The notes: generated by a model not told the origin, from the sequence alone. Numbered from the stretch's first letter, positions 34,194 to 43,444 are shown. The stretch: 64,000 nt of DNA from Mycobacterium sp. 141 (GCF_000382405.1 NZ_KB908259.1:124001-188000); one strand, 5' to 3'. Translations and numbers: made by a program.

Positions 34194-34958
34194 CTACATC
34201 ACCTTCGATAAAAACGCTTTCGTGCGTTCATGTTTCGGGTTGGCCATCACCTCGCGTGGATTACCGCTCTCCACGATGACGCCGCCGTCCATGAACACGA
34301 GCTTGTCAGCGACCTCACGGGCGAAGCCCATCTCATGGGTCACGACCACCATGGTCATTCCCTCGCTCGCGAGGTTCTTCATCACCGCCAGCACCTCTCC
34401 GACCAGCTCGGGATCCAACGCCGAGGTCGGCTCGTCGAAAAGCATCAGTTTGGGACTCATCGCCAAGGCGCGCGCGATGGCCACGCGCTGCTGCTGACCG
34501 CCGGACAACTGCGCGGGGTACGCGTCGGCTTTCGCGGACAACCCGACCTGACCCAGCAGATCTCTGGCCCGCGCCACCGCCTGATTTTTCTTGACCTTCT
34601 TGACGTGGATGGGCGCCTCGATGATGTTCTCCAGCACCGTCCGATGCGGAAACAGATTGAAGTGCTGGAACACCATGCCGACCTCGCGGCGCTGTTTGGC
34701 GGCTTCTTTGGGACGCAGTTCGTGCAGCTTTCCACCGCGCTCCCGGTAACCCACCAGCTCACCGTCGACGTACAGCCGGCCCGCATTCACCTGCTCCAAA
34801 TGGTTGATACACCGCAAGAACGTCGACTTTCCCGAACCCGAAGGCCCGACCATGCAGAGCACCTCGCCGTGGCCGATATCGAGTGTCACGCCCTTGAGAA
34901 CGTCCAGCGCGCCGAAGCTCTTGCACACACTCTGGGCGCGGACCATGGGTTCGGTCAT
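34194..34958 (-). CDS. glnQ: Polar amino-acid ABC transporter ATPase (GlnQ-like)
   Basis: 254 residues. Walker [19 protein letters not shown], the Q-loop [17 protein letters not shown], the signature [19 protein letters not shown], Walker [21 protein letters not shown] and the H-loop [20 protein letters not shown] are those of GlnQ/HisP ATPases. It energises uptake of glutamine, glutamate or another polar amino acid. It is the last gene of the operon; the permease stop overlaps its start by 4 bp. Confidence 0.93.
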   Translation of the reverse strand: MTEPMVRAQSVCKSFGALDVLKGVTLDIGHGEVLCMVGPSGSGKSTFLRCINHLEQVNAGRLYVDGELVGYRERGGKLHELRPKEAAKQRREVGMVFQHFNLFPHRTVLENIIEAPIHVKKVKKNQAVARARDLLGQVGLSAKADAYPAQLSGGQQQRVAIARALAMSPKLMLFDEPTSALDPELVGEVLAVMKNLASEGMTMVVVTHEMGFAREVADKLVFMDGGVIVESGNPREVMANPKHERTKAFLSKVM

Positions 34959-35860
34959 GGATGTGGCTCTCCCATCTGCGCCTTGGCCAGCGTCTCGAGC
35001 TGTTTCGTCGTCAACTTCCGGGATGCGCCCCTGGCGTAGTGACGCTCGAGATAGAACTGGCCGACCATCAGCACACTCGTGACCGCCAGATACCAGGTGG
35101 ACGCCACCAGCAGCAACGGAATCGGCTGGAACAGCGCGACGCCGATGTCTTTCGACCGACCGTACAACTCGAAGCTGTACGGGACTGCGGTGACCAGCGA
35201 GGTGGTCTTGAGCATGCTGATGAACTCGTTACCGGTCGGCGGGATGATGACCCGCATCGCCTGTGGCAGAACAATTCGGTGCATCGTCATCCACCACGAC
35301 ATGCCGAGCGCAGTCGATGCCTCGGACTGCCCCTCCGGCACCGAACTGATGCCGGCCCGGATGATCTCGGCCATGTAAGCCGCCTCGTTGAGACCCAGTC
35401 CCAGGATCGCCAGCATGAAGAAATTCGGTTCGCTGAGACTGAATTTGAAGAGGGTCGGGCCGAACGGCACACCGAGCTGGACGTTCTTGTAGATCACCGG
35501 GACCAGGCCCCAGAGCACCAACTGCACGTACACCGGTGTGCCGCGGAATATCCATAGATAGAGCCACGACACCGACTTGAGCACCGGGTTCGGCGACAAC
35601 CGCATCACCGCCAAGGCGACCCCGAGGACCAGCGCGAGCACCATGGAGAAGATCGTCAGCTGCAGGGTGTTCCAGGCGGCCTGCGAAATCCGTTGATCGA
35701 ACAGGTATTTCCCGTACGTATCCCATCGGTAGGCGTCGTTCGTGGCCGCGCCGTAGACGAACAGCGCGAGACCGCCGATGATGAGGACGGCCGTGATCCA
35801 CCGCCACGGATGTCTCAGCGGGACAGCATCGATGGCGGGTGGCGGCGACGCGTCGGCCAT
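34955..35860 (-). CDS. Polar amino-acid ABC transporter permease
   Basis: 301 residues. After an N-terminal single helix ([19 protein letters not shown]) comes a five-helix HisM/GlnP-type domain: [60 protein letters not shown] (the conserved E-A loop) and [20 protein letters not shown]. The RGTPxxVQ and EAAYxAEIxRAGI motifs are diagnostic. The protein works as a homodimer with the binding protein and GlnQ. The C-terminus ends in a charged tail ([17 protein letters not shown]). Confidence 0.93.
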   Translation of the reverse strand: MADASPPPAIDAVPLRHPWRWITAVLIIGGLALFVYGAATNDAYRWDTYGKYLFDQRISQAAWNTLQLTIFSMVLALVLGVALAVMRLSPNPVLKSVSWLYLWIFRGTPVYVQLVLWGLVPVIYKNVQLGVPFGPTLFKFSLSEPNFFMLAILGLGLNEAAYMAEIIRAGISSVPEGQSEASTALGMSWWMTMHRIVLPQAMRVIIPPTGNEFISMLKTTSLVTAVPYSFELYGRSKDIGVALFQPIPLLLVASTWYLAVTSVLMVGQFYLERHYARGASRKLTTKQLETLAKAQMGEPHP

Positions 35861-35867
35861 CGCCGGC

Positions 35868-36785
35868 TCAGCTGGTCGCGCCGTTGATGACCGGCTTGTC
35901 GATCAGTCCCTTTTCGGCGCCCCAGTTGGCGGCCACCTGCTTGTAGGCACCGGTCTGGATGAGGTGCTCGAGGGCCTGCTGCAGCGACTGGGCCAGTGGT
36001 GAGCCCTTGGGGACGACCCAACCGTAGGGTGCGGAATCGAAGATCTCGCCGACCTGTTCGAGTTTGCCGTCGCTCTGTTTGATCGCGTAGGCCGTCACCG
36101 GAGAATCCGCCGACATGGCATCGGCCTGGCCGAGCATGACCGCATTGGTGGCTGCCGACTGGTCGTCGAACTTGAGCACGGCGATGGCGGGCTTGCCCTC
36201 CTTGGCGCACTTCGCATTGCGGGCAGGCATCTCGTTGGTGTCCTGCACCGTCGCCGTCTGCACCGCGACCCGCTTGCCGCACGCATCGTCGGGGTTGATG
36301 CCCGCGCCGACCTTCTGCGCCCAAGCCGAGCCCGCCTGGAAGTAGGTGACGAAGTCGACCTGCTGTTCACGTTCTTTCGAGTCGGTGAACGACGACATGC
36401 CGACGTTGTAACTGCCGCCCTGAACCGACGGAATGATCTTGTCGAACGCCGACGGTCGGTACTCCGGGGTCAGTCCCAGGGTGGCGGCGACGGCGTTCAT
36501 CAGGTCGACATCGAACCCGATGATCTTGCCGTTGGGATCCTTGAACTCGTTCGGCGCGTAGGTCGGGTCGGTGCCGACGATGAGCTTGCCGCTCGACTTG
36601 ATCGGGTCCGGCACCGTATCGGCGATGGAGTCGACCTTCTCAGCCGTTGCCGCAGTCGTCGCGGTGCCCGACGTACCGCTGTCACTGTTGTTCGCGCACC
36701 CCGAGAGCATCAGGGCGCCACTTGCCGCGATCACACCTGCGACACGCCACATTTTCCCCCGACGGACGTGACATCCAGCTTTCAC
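35868..36785 (-). CDS. Polar amino-acid binding lipoprotein
   Basis: 305 residues from GTG 36785, with GAGG upstream; the longer frame starting at 36887 would destroy the signal peptide. The lipobox is LSGC (ASGALMLSGCAN). The mature part is a type II periplasmic-binding fold: LIVGTDPTYAPNEFKDPNGK, IIGFDVDLMNAVAATLGL, DKIIPSVQGGSYNVGMSSFT and a second lobe (KRVAVQTATVQDTNEMP). It probably binds glutamine, glutamate or another polar amino acid. A GlnR-like box lies about 90 bp upstream. Confidence 0.92.
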   Translation of the reverse strand: MKAGCHVRRGKMWRVAGVIAASGALMLSGCANNSDSGTSGTATTAATAEKVDSIADTVPDPIKSSGKLIVGTDPTYAPNEFKDPNGKIIGFDVDLMNAVAATLGLTPEYRPSAFDKIIPSVQGGSYNVGMSSFTDSKEREQQVDFVTYFQAGSAWAQKVGAGINPDDACGKRVAVQTATVQDTNEMPARNAKCAKEGKPAIAVLKFDDQSAATNAVMLGQADAMSADSPVTAYAIKQSDGKLEQVGEIFDSAPYGWVVPKGSPLAQSLQQALEHLIQTGAYKQVAANWGAEKGLIDKPVINGATS

Positions 36786-36875
36786 AGTTGCCTCTTCTCT
36801 CTGCCTAGGGCCGTTTTGTGTCTGTTGTTCCAAACCGGCGACATCAACGGGCCGTGAACCCAGCATGCGGTGCCG

Positions 36876-36891
36876 GTAACGGAACATTAAC
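36876..36891. promoter_or_regulatory. GlnR-like binding box upstream of the amino-acid transporter
   Basis: GTAACGGAACATTAAC contains two AC dinucleotides separated by 9 bases (AC at 36879-36880 and 36890-36891), the half-site spacing of the mycobacterial GlnR consensus. It sits 91 bp before the start of the binding-protein gene. Nitrogen control of the transporter is a reasonable inference. Confidence 0.45.
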
Positions 36892-36963
36892 GACCGCAGT
36901 ACGACACCACAGCCGTACTGTAAAATCCGGCTCAGGCGCTATTTGTTGTGTCAAACTGCCGGC

Positions 36964-37548
36964 ATGGAAACCACTACTGCCCCAAGCCTCTTGCCTCATC
37001 TGTGGAAGGCGACTCTGGCGACCGGTGTCCTCGCGGTCATCTTGGGTGTTCTCGTGTTTGTCCGCCCCGGCGCGGCGATCATCGTGACCGCGATCTTCTT
37101 CGGCGCGTACCTCCTGGTTACCGGTATCTGGCAGGTCGTACTCGCCTTCAGCCTGCGTTCCACGGCCGGTAGCCGGGTGCTGCTGTTCATCAGTGGTGCC
37201 GCATCGCTCGTTTTGGCCGTGCTGTGTTTCGTAAACCTGGACAACTCGATTCAGCTGCTGGCCATCTGGATCGGCGTCGGCTTCATCTTCCGCGGTGTGG
37301 CGACGGCGATGTCGGCGATCGGTGATCAGTCTCTGCCCGGCCGTATTTGGGAGATCATCGTCGGCATCCTCAGCGTCATCGCCGGCATCATCATGTTCGT
37401 CACGCCGCTCAATGGCCTCGTCGCCCTCACCCAGGTCACCGGCATCATCCTGATCGTGCTCGGCGTGCTCGACGTCGTTTCCGCCTTCGGCATCCGCAGC
37501 GAGGCCAATAGACTGAGGGCCGCCTTCACCCCAGAACCTCCCCGGTGA
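36964..37548 (+). CDS. HdeD-family membrane protein
   Basis: 194 residues from ATG 36964 (METTTAPSLLPHLW). Six membrane helices carry the HdeD pattern: ATGVLAVILGVLVFVRPGAA, LLVTGIWQVVLAFSLRSTAG, WEIIVGILSVIAGIIMFVTP and GIILIVLGVLDVVSAFGI. The family is linked to acid or stress tolerance but has no settled mechanism. It precedes cydA on the same strand and matches the position of M. tuberculosis Rv1624c. Confidence 0.9.
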   Translation: METTTAPSLLPHLWKATLATGVLAVILGVLVFVRPGAAIIVTAIFFGAYLLVTGIWQVVLAFSLRSTAGSRVLLFISGAASLVLAVLCFVNLDNSIQLLAIWIGVGFIFRGVATAMSAIGDQSLPGRIWEIIVGILSVIAGIIMFVTPLNGLVALTQVTGIILIVLGVLDVVSAFGIRSEANRLRAAFTPEPPR

Positions 37549-37598
37549 CGTAACACACTGTCCTGGCCATGCCAGGACGCGGTCGCCGAGAACAATCT

Positions 37599-37617
37599 CT
37601 ACTACAATTCGTAGTAG
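37599..37617. promoter_or_regulatory. Perfect palindrome upstream of cydA
   Basis: CTACTAC-AATTC-GTAGTAG is a perfect 7-bp inverted repeat with a 5-bp centre, 32 bp before the cydA start. It fits a dimeric repressor and, with its TACTAC/GTAGTA half-sites, recalls BlaI/MecI-type operators. The region around it is AT-richer and probably holds the cyd promoter. The regulator is not identified. Confidence 0.6.
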
Positions 37618-37648
37618 CTCGCCCGAGCGACCTCGGAAGTAGGGTCAG

Positions 37649-39154
37649 ATGGATGCCTTGGATGTGTCTCGGTGGCAGTTCGGAATCACCACCGTCTACC
37701 ACTTCATTTTTGTTCCGCTGACCATCGGGTTGGCACCGCTGATCGCGATCATGCAGACCGTATGGGTGATCACGGGCAATGACAGCTGGTACCGACTCAC
37801 CCGATTCTTCGGCAAGCTCTTCCTGATCAACTTCGCGATCGGGGTGGCCACCGGAATCGTGCAGGAATTCCAGTTCGGCATGAACTGGAGCGAGTACTCA
37901 CGATTCGTGGGCGATATCTTCGGCGCTCCACTAGCCATGGAGGGGTTGGCCGCGTTCTTCTTCGAATCCACGTTCATCGGCCTGTGGATCTTCGGCTGGG
38001 CGCGACTGCCCCGCCTGGTGCACCTCGCCTGCATCTGGATCGTCGCCATCGCGGTGAACATGTCAGCGTTCTTCATTATCTCGGCCAATTCGTTCATGCA
38101 GCATCCGGTCGGGGCCGTGTTCAACGCCGAAAAGGGCCGCGCCGAGCTGACCAGCATCGTCGCACTGTTCACGAACAACACTGCGATCGCCGCGTTTTCA
38201 CATGCTGTCGCCGGAGCATTCCTGACCGCCGGGGTGTTCGTAGCGTGCGTGTCGGCCTGGTGGATGGTGCGATCACACCGGGCGGGCGCCGCTGAGCACG
38301 CTGGCGACACTGCCGGTCACCACAGCCGCAGCACCCCCGCCGAAGACGCGGTCAGCATGTACCGGCCCGCCACCATCCTCGGCTGCCTGGTCACACTCGT
38401 CGCCGCCATCGGGCTCTTCTTCACCGGCGATGCCCAGGGCAAACTGATGTTCGCCCAACAGCCGATGAAGATGGCCTCTGCAGAATCGTTGTGTCACAGC
38501 CAAACCGACCCGGATTTCTCGGTACTCACCGTCGGGACCCACAACAACTGCGACAGTGTCGTGCACGCCATCGAGGTACCCTTCGTCCTGCCGTTTTTGG
38601 CCGAGGGCAAGTTCAGCGGGGTGCACCTGGACGGCGTGCAGGATCTGCAGCAGCAGTATGAACAGAAGTTCGGGCCCGGTGACTACCGGCCCAACCTGTT
38701 CGTCACCTATTGGTCGTTTAGGGCGATGATCGGATTCCTCGCAGCACCCGGTCTTTTCGCGCTTGTCGCACTGTGGCTGACCCGCGGCGGCCGGATTCCG
38801 AATCAGCGCTGGTTCTCCTGGTTCGCGCTGCTGACCATCCCCACACCGTTTTTGGCCAACAGCGCGGGCTGGGTGTTCACCGAGATGGGCCGCCAGCCAT
38901 GGGTCGTGGCGCCCAACCCGACCGGTGATCAGGACATCCGGCTGACCGTGGCCCAAGGCGTGTCGCACAACTCGATGACCATCGTCGTGCTGTCCCTGGT
39001 GACCTTCACGTTGCTCTATGCGGTGCTTGCGGTCATCTGGTTCTTCCTGCTGCGCCGCTACATCGTTGCCGGGCCGCTGGAACACGACTCCGAACCGGCG
39101 CCGCCGGTACCACCGGGCGCCGACGACGTCGCACCATTGTCGTTCGCCTACTGA
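37649..39154 (+). CDS. cydA: Cytochrome bd oxidase subunit I
   Basis: 501 residues from ATG 37649 with AGGG upstream. Nine helices; the N-terminal DVSRWQFGITTVYHFIFVPL contains the first conserved heme-ligand histidine, followed by FAIGVATGIVQEFQFGMNWS, FFFESTFIGLWIFGW and the second histidine in AAFSHAVAGAF. The Q-loop is short, as in actinobacteria, and GWVFTEMGRQPWVV is conserved. It oxidises menaquinol and binds hemes b558, b595 and d. It is the first gene of cydABDC. Confidence 0.95.
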   Translation: MDALDVSRWQFGITTVYHFIFVPLTIGLAPLIAIMQTVWVITGNDSWYRLTRFFGKLFLINFAIGVATGIVQEFQFGMNWSEYSRFVGDIFGAPLAMEGLAAFFFESTFIGLWIFGWARLPRLVHLACIWIVAIAVNMSAFFIISANSFMQHPVGAVFNAEKGRAELTSIVALFTNNTAIAAFSHAVAGAFLTAGVFVACVSAWWMVRSHRAGAAEHAGDTAGHHSRSTPAEDAVSMYRPATILGCLVTLVAAIGLFFTGDAQGKLMFAQQPMKMASAESLCHSQTDPDFSVLTVGTHNNCDSVVHAIEVPFVLPFLAEGKFSGVHLDGVQDLQQQYEQKFGPGDYRPNLFVTYWSFRAMIGFLAAPGLFALVALWLTRGGRIPNQRWFSWFALLTIPTPFLANSAGWVFTEMGRQPWVVAPNPTGDQDIRLTVAQGVSHNSMTIVVLSLVTFTLLYAVLAVIWFFLLRRYIVAGPLEHDSEPAPPVPPGADDVAPLSFAY

Positions 39155-39183
39155 GCCCAACGCACGAGTCGAGGAGCGATTCG

Positions 39184-40317
39184 ATGGGATTACAGGAACT
39201 CTGGTTCATTCTGCTGGCCGCACTGTTCCTCGGGTTCTTTGTACTCGAGGGATTCGACTTCGGCGTCGGCATGCTGATGAGCTTCTTCGGGCGTGCCGCG
39301 GACGTGAGGAGCACATCGGGCCTGGCGCACGCGAGGAGCACATCAGACCCCGCGCACGCGAGGAGCACATCAGACCCCGCGGACGGCCGCACCGGAACCG
39401 ACGCCGAACAGCACCGCCGTGCGGTGCTCAACACGATCGGCCCGGTGTGGGACGGCAACGAGGTGTGGCTCATCACCGCGGGCGGTGCCATGTTCGCGGC
39501 GTTCCCCGAGATGTACGCCACCGTGTTCTCCGGTCTGTATCTGCCGCTGTTGGCGATCCTGTGCTCGATGATCGTGCGCGTCGTGGCCATCGAATGGCGC
39601 GGCAAGATCGATGATCCCGGCTGGCGCCGATGGGCGGACATAGCGATCGCCATCGGGTCGTGGGTGCCCGCGATTTTGTGGGGTGTCGCGTTCGCCGGGC
39701 TCGTGCACGGCCTGCCCGTCGACGCCCACGGACAGATGCACGCCGGAATCACTGACGTCGTCAACCCGTACACCCTGTTGGGCGGGCTGGCCACCGGCGC
39801 ACTGTTCGCCCTGCACGGTGCAGTGTTCGTAGCGCTGAAGTCGAGTGGAGCCGTTCGCACCGACGCTTTCGGTTTCGCCGCCAAACTGGCGATTCCGGCG
39901 ACGGTACTGGTCGCCGGCTTCGGACTGTGGACCCAGCTCAGCCACGGAAAGAACTGGACCTGGCTCGTGCTGGCCGTCGCGGTCGTTGCACAGCTCGCCG
40001 CCGTCATCCGGGTGTTCAGCCGCAGCGGCGAGGGTTGGGCGTTCCTCTACACCACGATTGTCGTTGCCGCCGTAGTGGTTCTGCTGTTCGGTGCGCTATA
40101 CCCGAACCTGGTCCCGTCCACGCTCAACCCGCAGTGGAGCCTGACCATCTACAACGCCTCGTCGTCGCCGTACACGCTGAAAATCATGACATGGGCGGCG
40201 CTCGCGTTCACACCGCTTGTAATGCTGTACCAGGCGTGGACGTATTGGGTGTTCCGCAAGCGGATCTCGGCTGATCGGATTCCCGAGCCAATCGGACTCT
40301 CCCGGAGGCCGGACTGA
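39184..40317 (+). CDS. cydB: Cytochrome bd oxidase subunit II, with minisatellite insertion
   Basis: 377 residues from ATG 39184. The N-terminus LQELWFILLAALFLGFFVLE, then EGFDFGVGM, and later GPVWDGNEVWLITAGGAMFA, FPEMYATVFSGLYLPLLAI and PYTLLGGLATGALFALHGA are CydB signatures. Between GMLMSFFGRAA and the conserved TDAEQHRRAVL there is an inserted cytosolic loop of about 35 residues, built from a nine-residue repeat (HARSTSDPA) present in three copies. The repeat is coded by a 27-bp tandem unit. CydB is the partner of CydA. Confidence 0.93.
   Translation: MGLQELWFILLAALFLGFFVLEGFDFGVGMLMSFFGRAADVRSTSGLAHARSTSDPAHARSTSDPADGRTGTDAEQHRRAVLNTIGPVWDGNEVWLITAGGAMFAAFPEMYATVFSGLYLPLLAILCSMIVRVVAIEWRGKIDDPGWRRWADIAIAIGSWVPAILWGVAFAGLVHGLPVDAHGQMHAGITDVVNPYTLLGGLATGALFALHGAVFVALKSSGAVRTDAFGFAAKLAIPATVLVAGFGLWTQLSHGKNWTWLVLAVAVVAQLAAVIRVFSRSGEGWAFLYTTIVVAAVVVLLFGALYPNLVPSTLNPQWSLTIYNASSSPYTLKIMTWAALAFTPLVMLYQAWTYWVFRKRISADRIPEPIGLSRRPD
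39303..39383. repeat. 27-bp tandem repeat inside cydB
   Basis: GAGGAGCACATC recurs at 39306, 39333 and 39360, exactly 27 bp apart. Units 2 and 3 are near-identical; unit 1 has diverged. Each unit codes for nine residues (HARSTSDPA type), so copy number can change without breaking the gene. Confidence 0.9.
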
Positions 40318-40382
40318 ATCTCTGGCGCGCCCTCGGCATCCGCGGCGGTACGGGATCCGTCACAGCGCTGCGCCGCTACCTC

Positions 40383-41915
40383 GTGGCCGCGGTGGCGTGT
40401 GGTGCGGTGATCGCCGGCAGCACCATCGCGTCGGCGGTGGTGCTGGCGCACCTGGTCGCCGGAATTGTCGTCGCCCCGAACTCCGGTGCGCGGTGGGGCT
40501 CGTCGCTGGTGGCACTGGGGGTGGTCTGGACCGTCCGGACCGTGGCGCAATGGTTGCAGGGCAGGCTGTCGCAGCGCGGTGCCACCGCGGTCATCGGCGA
40601 ATTGTCCAGCCAGGTCCTACGTTCGGTGACGGCGCAGTCACCACGGCGACTGACGGCCGAGCGGGATGCGGCCGCCGCGGTGGTGACGCGCGGCCTCGAC
40701 GGCCTGCGACCGTATTTCAGTGGCTATCTGCCGGCCGTGGTGCTCGCCGCTATCCTTACTCCGGCGGCTCTGGTGGTGATGGCATGCTACGACCTCCAGG
40801 CCGCGGCGATCGTGATGATCGCGCTCCCGCTCATCCCCGTGTTCATGGTTTTGATCGGGCTGCTCACGGCGGAAAGGTCGGCGGCTGCGCTGAGTGCGTT
40901 GACCACCTTGCAGAGCCGGCTGCTGGATCTGGTGGCCGGAATCCCCACTCTGCGTGCCCTCGGCAGGGCCGGAGGATCGGTCCAACGCATCGCCGAACTG
41001 TCTGCCGCACATCGGCGTTCGACGATGGCGACACTGCGGATCTCCTTCCTGTCGGCATTGGTCTTGGAACTTCTGGCCACTCTCGGGGTGGCTCTGGTGG
41101 CGGTCAGCGTCGGTCTACGGCTGGTATTCGGCGATGTGACACTCGCAGCCGCCCTGACCGCGTTACTGCTCGCCCCCGAGGTGTTCTGGCCGCTGCGGCG
41201 GGTGGGTGCCGCATTCCATGCCGCGCAAGACGGTAAGACTGCCGCAGAGGCGGCCTTCGAGCTGTGTACACCGGCCGCCCAGCCGAACGGTAGCCGGGTC
41301 CCGGCGACGGCAACACCCACGATCGAGGTCGACGGACTCGACCGCACGATCGAACCGGGGCGCGTCACCGTCCTGACCGGACCCAACGGCGCCGGGAAAA
41401 CCACGGCACTGCAGGCGATTCTCGGCCTCACCGACACGCCGAGAGTGCTGGTGGACGGCATCGCGGCCACCGAACTCGATCTGAGCGCCTGGTGGCGGCA
41501 GATCGCGTGGCTGCCGCACCGCCCGGTGCTGATCCCCGGCACGGTTCGCGCCAACCTGGAGTTGCTTGGCCCGCTCCCGGACCTTGAGGGTGCCTGCCGT
41601 GCAGCAGGATTCGACGAGGTCTACGAGAGCCTGCCAGACGGGTTGGACACAGTCATCGGCCGCGACGGGGTCGGCCTGTCCCTGGGACAGCGGCAACGGC
41701 TCGGGCTGGCCCGCGTGCTCGGATCCCCGGCGCCGGTACTGCTACTGGACGAGCCCACCGCGCATCTCGACGCCGAGCTCGAGGCCCGGGTCCTGGCAAC
41801 GATCGCGGCCAGGGCCCGGACCGGCGCGACGGTGGTCGTGGTCGGACACCGAGATCCGGTTCTGGCCATCGGCGATACCGTTCTCACGGTGAGTGATTCA
41901 CGTGTTCGGTCCTGA
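40383..41915 (+). CDS. cydD: Cytochrome bd assembly ABC exporter subunit CydD
   Basis: At least 510 residues from GTG 40383, or 533 if translation begins at CTG 40314, directly after a GGAGG and overlapping the cydB stop (CTGA). The frame in between codes LWRALGIRGGTGSVTALRRY, a good CydD N-terminal cytosolic segment, whereas the GTG lies at the beginning of membrane helix 1. Six membrane helices precede the ATPase domain: GPNGAGKTT (Walker A), LSLGQRQRLGLARVLGSP (signature), VLLLDEPTAHLDAE (Walker B) and VVVGHRDPV (H-loop). With CydC it exports thiol compounds needed for bd oxidase assembly. Confidence 0.93.
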   Translation: MAAVACGAVIAGSTIASAVVLAHLVAGIVVAPNSGARWGSSLVALGVVWTVRTVAQWLQGRLSQRGATAVIGELSSQVLRSVTAQSPRRLTAERDAAAAVVTRGLDGLRPYFSGYLPAVVLAAILTPAALVVMACYDLQAAAIVMIALPLIPVFMVLIGLLTAERSAAALSALTTLQSRLLDLVAGIPTLRALGRAGGSVQRIAELSAAHRRSTMATLRISFLSALVLELLATLGVALVAVSVGLRLVFGDVTLAAALTALLLAPEVFWPLRRVGAAFHAAQDGKTAAEAAFELCTPAAQPNGSRVPATATPTIEVDGLDRTIEPGRVTVLTGPNGAGKTTALQAILGLTDTPRVLVDGIAATELDLSAWWRQIAWLPHRPVLIPGTVRANLELLGPLPDLEGACRAAGFDEVYESLPDGLDTVIGRDGVGLSLGQRQRLGLARVLGSPAPVLLLDEPTAHLDAELEARVLATIAARARTGATVVVVGHRDPVLAIGDTVLTVSDSRVRS

Positions 41916-43434
41916 CCCGCTGCTGCGGTATTCCGCACGACTGCTCCGTCCCCGGTTCGGTCGGCTGGCGCTGGCGAGCATGCTCGGTGTCTTTTCCCTC
42001 GGCAGTGCGCTGGCGTTGGCCGGGATCTCGGCCTGGCTCATCACGCGGGCCTGGCAGATGCCCCCCGTGCTCGACCTGTCGGTGGCCGTCGTCGCAGTCC
42101 GCGCTTTGGGTATTTCTCGGGGGGTACTCGGCTACTGCCAGCGGCTGGCGTCACACGACACTGCACTGCGGGCCGCGGCCAGCGCCCGCACCGGGCTGTA
42201 TCGCCAACTCGCAGACGCCGCCGCAGATGACGTGATGCGCATGCCCAGTGGTGAACTGGTGGCCCGAATCGGTGGATCGGTCGACGACCTGGCCGAGGTA
42301 CTCGTGCGCGCACTGCTGCCGATCGTGGTGGCCGTGGTGCTGTCGGGTGCCGCGGTCGGCGTCATCGCCGTGATTTCCCCTTCCGCTGCAACAGTGCTCG
42401 CCGTCTGCCTGCTGATCGCGGGTGCGGTGGCTCCGGCTGTGGCGGCCCGCTCCGCAGCCACCGCCGAAGCTGTTGCCGCACAACATCGCTCACAGCGCGA
42501 CACGGCAACGATGTTGGCCCTCGAATATGCCCCCGAGCTGCGGGTCAGTGGACGCCTGGACGCAGTGATCGACGAGTCCGAACGGCAGCACCGCTCGTTG
42601 GGCCGCGCCGTCGACCGGGCCGCGGCCCCTGCCGCCGTGGCCGCCGCCATGCCCGGTGCCGCGATCGGTGTGAGCGTGCTGGGCGCTGTGATCGCGGCAA
42701 TCGCGCTGGCACCGACAGTCGCGCCGACCACCTTGGCGATCCTGATGCTGCTGCCGCTCTCGGCATTCGAGGCGACCACCGCACTTCCGGAAGCCGCCTT
42801 GCAGTTGAGTCGGTCGCGGATCGCTGCGCGCCGGCTGCAGGAACTGACCGAGCCCGGGGAGGACACCCGTCGACGTCCCCCCGCCCGATCGGTGGATCTG
42901 GAACCGGGAGCGCGGCTGGCGGTCATCGGTCCTAGCGGTTCGGGCAAGACGACGCTGTTGATGGCGATCGCCGACCGCTACTCCGAGAAGCCGCAACGCG
43001 CAGCATTTTTCGCGGAGGACGCGCACCTGTTCGACACCACGGTGCGCGATAACCTGCTGGTGGCCAGGGGCGACGCCACTGACGACGAACTGCTGGCAGC
43101 TCTGTACCGCGTGGGTCTCGGAACATGGTTCGCGGCGCTTCCCGACGGGCTGTCCAGCGTCCTCGCGGGCGGAGCCGCTGCGGTGTCGGCCGGCCAGCGC
43201 AGGCGGTTGTTACTGGCCCGCGCGCTGATCTCCAGTTTCCCGGTGGTACTGCTCGACGAACCGACCGAGAATCTCGACGCAGCCGACGCCGAGTGCATCC
43301 TGACTGAACTGCTCGTACCGGACGGCCTGTTTCCCGCGGACCGGACCGTCGTTGTGGCCACGCATCATCTGCCGGCCGATGTCGACTGCCCGACCATCCG
43401 CTGTCCCGAACTGCAGTGCCTGCGCGGCGGGTAG
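41893..43434 (+). CDS. cydC: Cytochrome bd assembly ABC exporter subunit CydC
   Basis: 513 residues from GTG 41893, overlapping cydD by 23 bp. The N-terminal FSLGSALALAGISAWLITRA, then AVVAVRALGISRGVLGYCQR and RLASHDTALR are CydC signatures. The ATPase domain has IGPSGSGKTTLL (Walker A), SAGQRRRLLLARALISSFP (signature) and VVLLDEPTENLDAADAE (Walker B). It forms a heterodimer with CydD. It is followed on the same strand, 10 bases later, by a DUF4190 gene that may be co-transcribed. Confidence 0.93.
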   Translation: MIHVFGPDPLLRYSARLLRPRFGRLALASMLGVFSLGSALALAGISAWLITRAWQMPPVLDLSVAVVAVRALGISRGVLGYCQRLASHDTALRAAASARTGLYRQLADAAADDVMRMPSGELVARIGGSVDDLAEVLVRALLPIVVAVVLSGAAVGVIAVISPSAATVLAVCLLIAGAVAPAVAARSAATAEAVAAQHRSQRDTATMLALEYAPELRVSGRLDAVIDESERQHRSLGRAVDRAAAPAAVAAAMPGAAIGVSVLGAVIAAIALAPTVAPTTLAILMLLPLSAFEATTALPEAALQLSRSRIAARRLQELTEPGEDTRRRPPARSVDLEPGARLAVIGPSGSGKTTLLMAIADRYSEKPQRAAFFAEDAHLFDTTVRDNLLVARGDATDDELLAALYRVGLGTWFAALPDGLSSVLAGGAAAVSAGQRRRLLLARALISSFPVVLLDEPTENLDAADAECILTELLVPDGLFPADRTVVVATHHLPADVDCPTIRCPELQCLRGG

Positions 43435-43444
43435 CCTCACTCTC

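Noticed and set aside
39303..39383. CRISPR array suggested by regular repeats in cydB
   Set aside because: Units are directly adjacent with no spacers, stay in the cydB frame and code for a loop; no cas genes are nearby.
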